Source: Leyella stercorea DSM 18206 (lineage in GTDB: Bacteria > Bacteroidota > Bacteroidia > Bacteroidales > Bacteroidaceae). From it: 32,448 nucleotides of DNA. Shown one piece after another: positions 32,422 through 32,448 of the stretch. Every line of letters begins with the position of its first letter. Position 1 is the first letter of the stretch. A program made the position numbers and the translations under genes. The stretch spans positions 25,102 through 57,549 of the forward strand of contig NZ_JH379366.1 in the NCBI RefSeq assembly GCF_000235885.1. The letters run 5' to 3'. The notes beneath the pieces were generated by a model. That model did not search any database. It had not been told where the DNA came from and was given only the letters and a program-made list of their open reading frames with translations.

Positions 32422-32448
32422 CTATACGAAGTTACGAAAAGAGTGTAA

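Overview
The window looks like chromosomal DNA from a member of Bacteroidales, most likely Prevotellaceae. The signs are a SusC/SusD pair with a SusD-like lipoprotein, a DUF4492 gene ahead of cydAB, repeated Bacteroidetes-type promoters (TTTG about 19-20 bp before TAnnTTTG), weak Shine-Dalgarno signals, and AT-rich dispersed intergenic repeats. No rRNA, tRNA, CRISPR array, transposase or integrase was seen. The genus call is inference.

Layout. 1-5.2 kb (minus): susC then susD, an outer-membrane glycan uptake pair. 5.4-8.5 kb (minus): DUF4492, cydA, cydB, encoding cytochrome bd oxidase and ended by a clear terminator. 8.7-12.3 kb (minus): a large secreted GH85 endo-beta-N-acetylglucosaminidase. 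12.6-19.2 kb (plus): a type I restriction-modification operon hsdR-hsdM-rhuM-hsdS in which hsdS is only half length. 19.2-20.5 kb: a gene-poor stretch with repeats, a truncated gene remnant and three possible small ORFs. 20.5-22.3 kb (minus): a PIF1/RecD-like helicase. 22.5-23.3 kb (plus): a Cof-type HAD phosphatase. 23.5-27.0 kb (minus): a cardiolipin synthase-like protein and DNA primase. 27.2-29.7 kb (plus): a secreted GH84 beta-N-acetylglucosaminidase. 29.9-31.5 kb (plus): an NhaC-type antiporter. 31.6-32.1 kb (minus): a DnaQ-like exonuclease. The last 330 bases hold two sets of short repeats spaced by about 33 bp and a promoter-like element pointing out of the window.

How the genes fit together. 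SusCD, GH85 and GH84 suggest use of host or dietary N-acetylglucosamine-containing glycans, although the three are separate transcription units. Cytochrome bd and the antiporter are core physiology. The restriction-modification locus is the main accessory region. It is bracketed by same-orientation copies of a dispersed repeat whose best copy also carries a near-perfect promoter for the GH85 gene. Its specificity gene stops after one target recognition domain, where an 18-bp inverted repeat overlaps the codons of the conserved central region. This repeat-bounded, possibly rearranging locus is the part of the window most worth following up.
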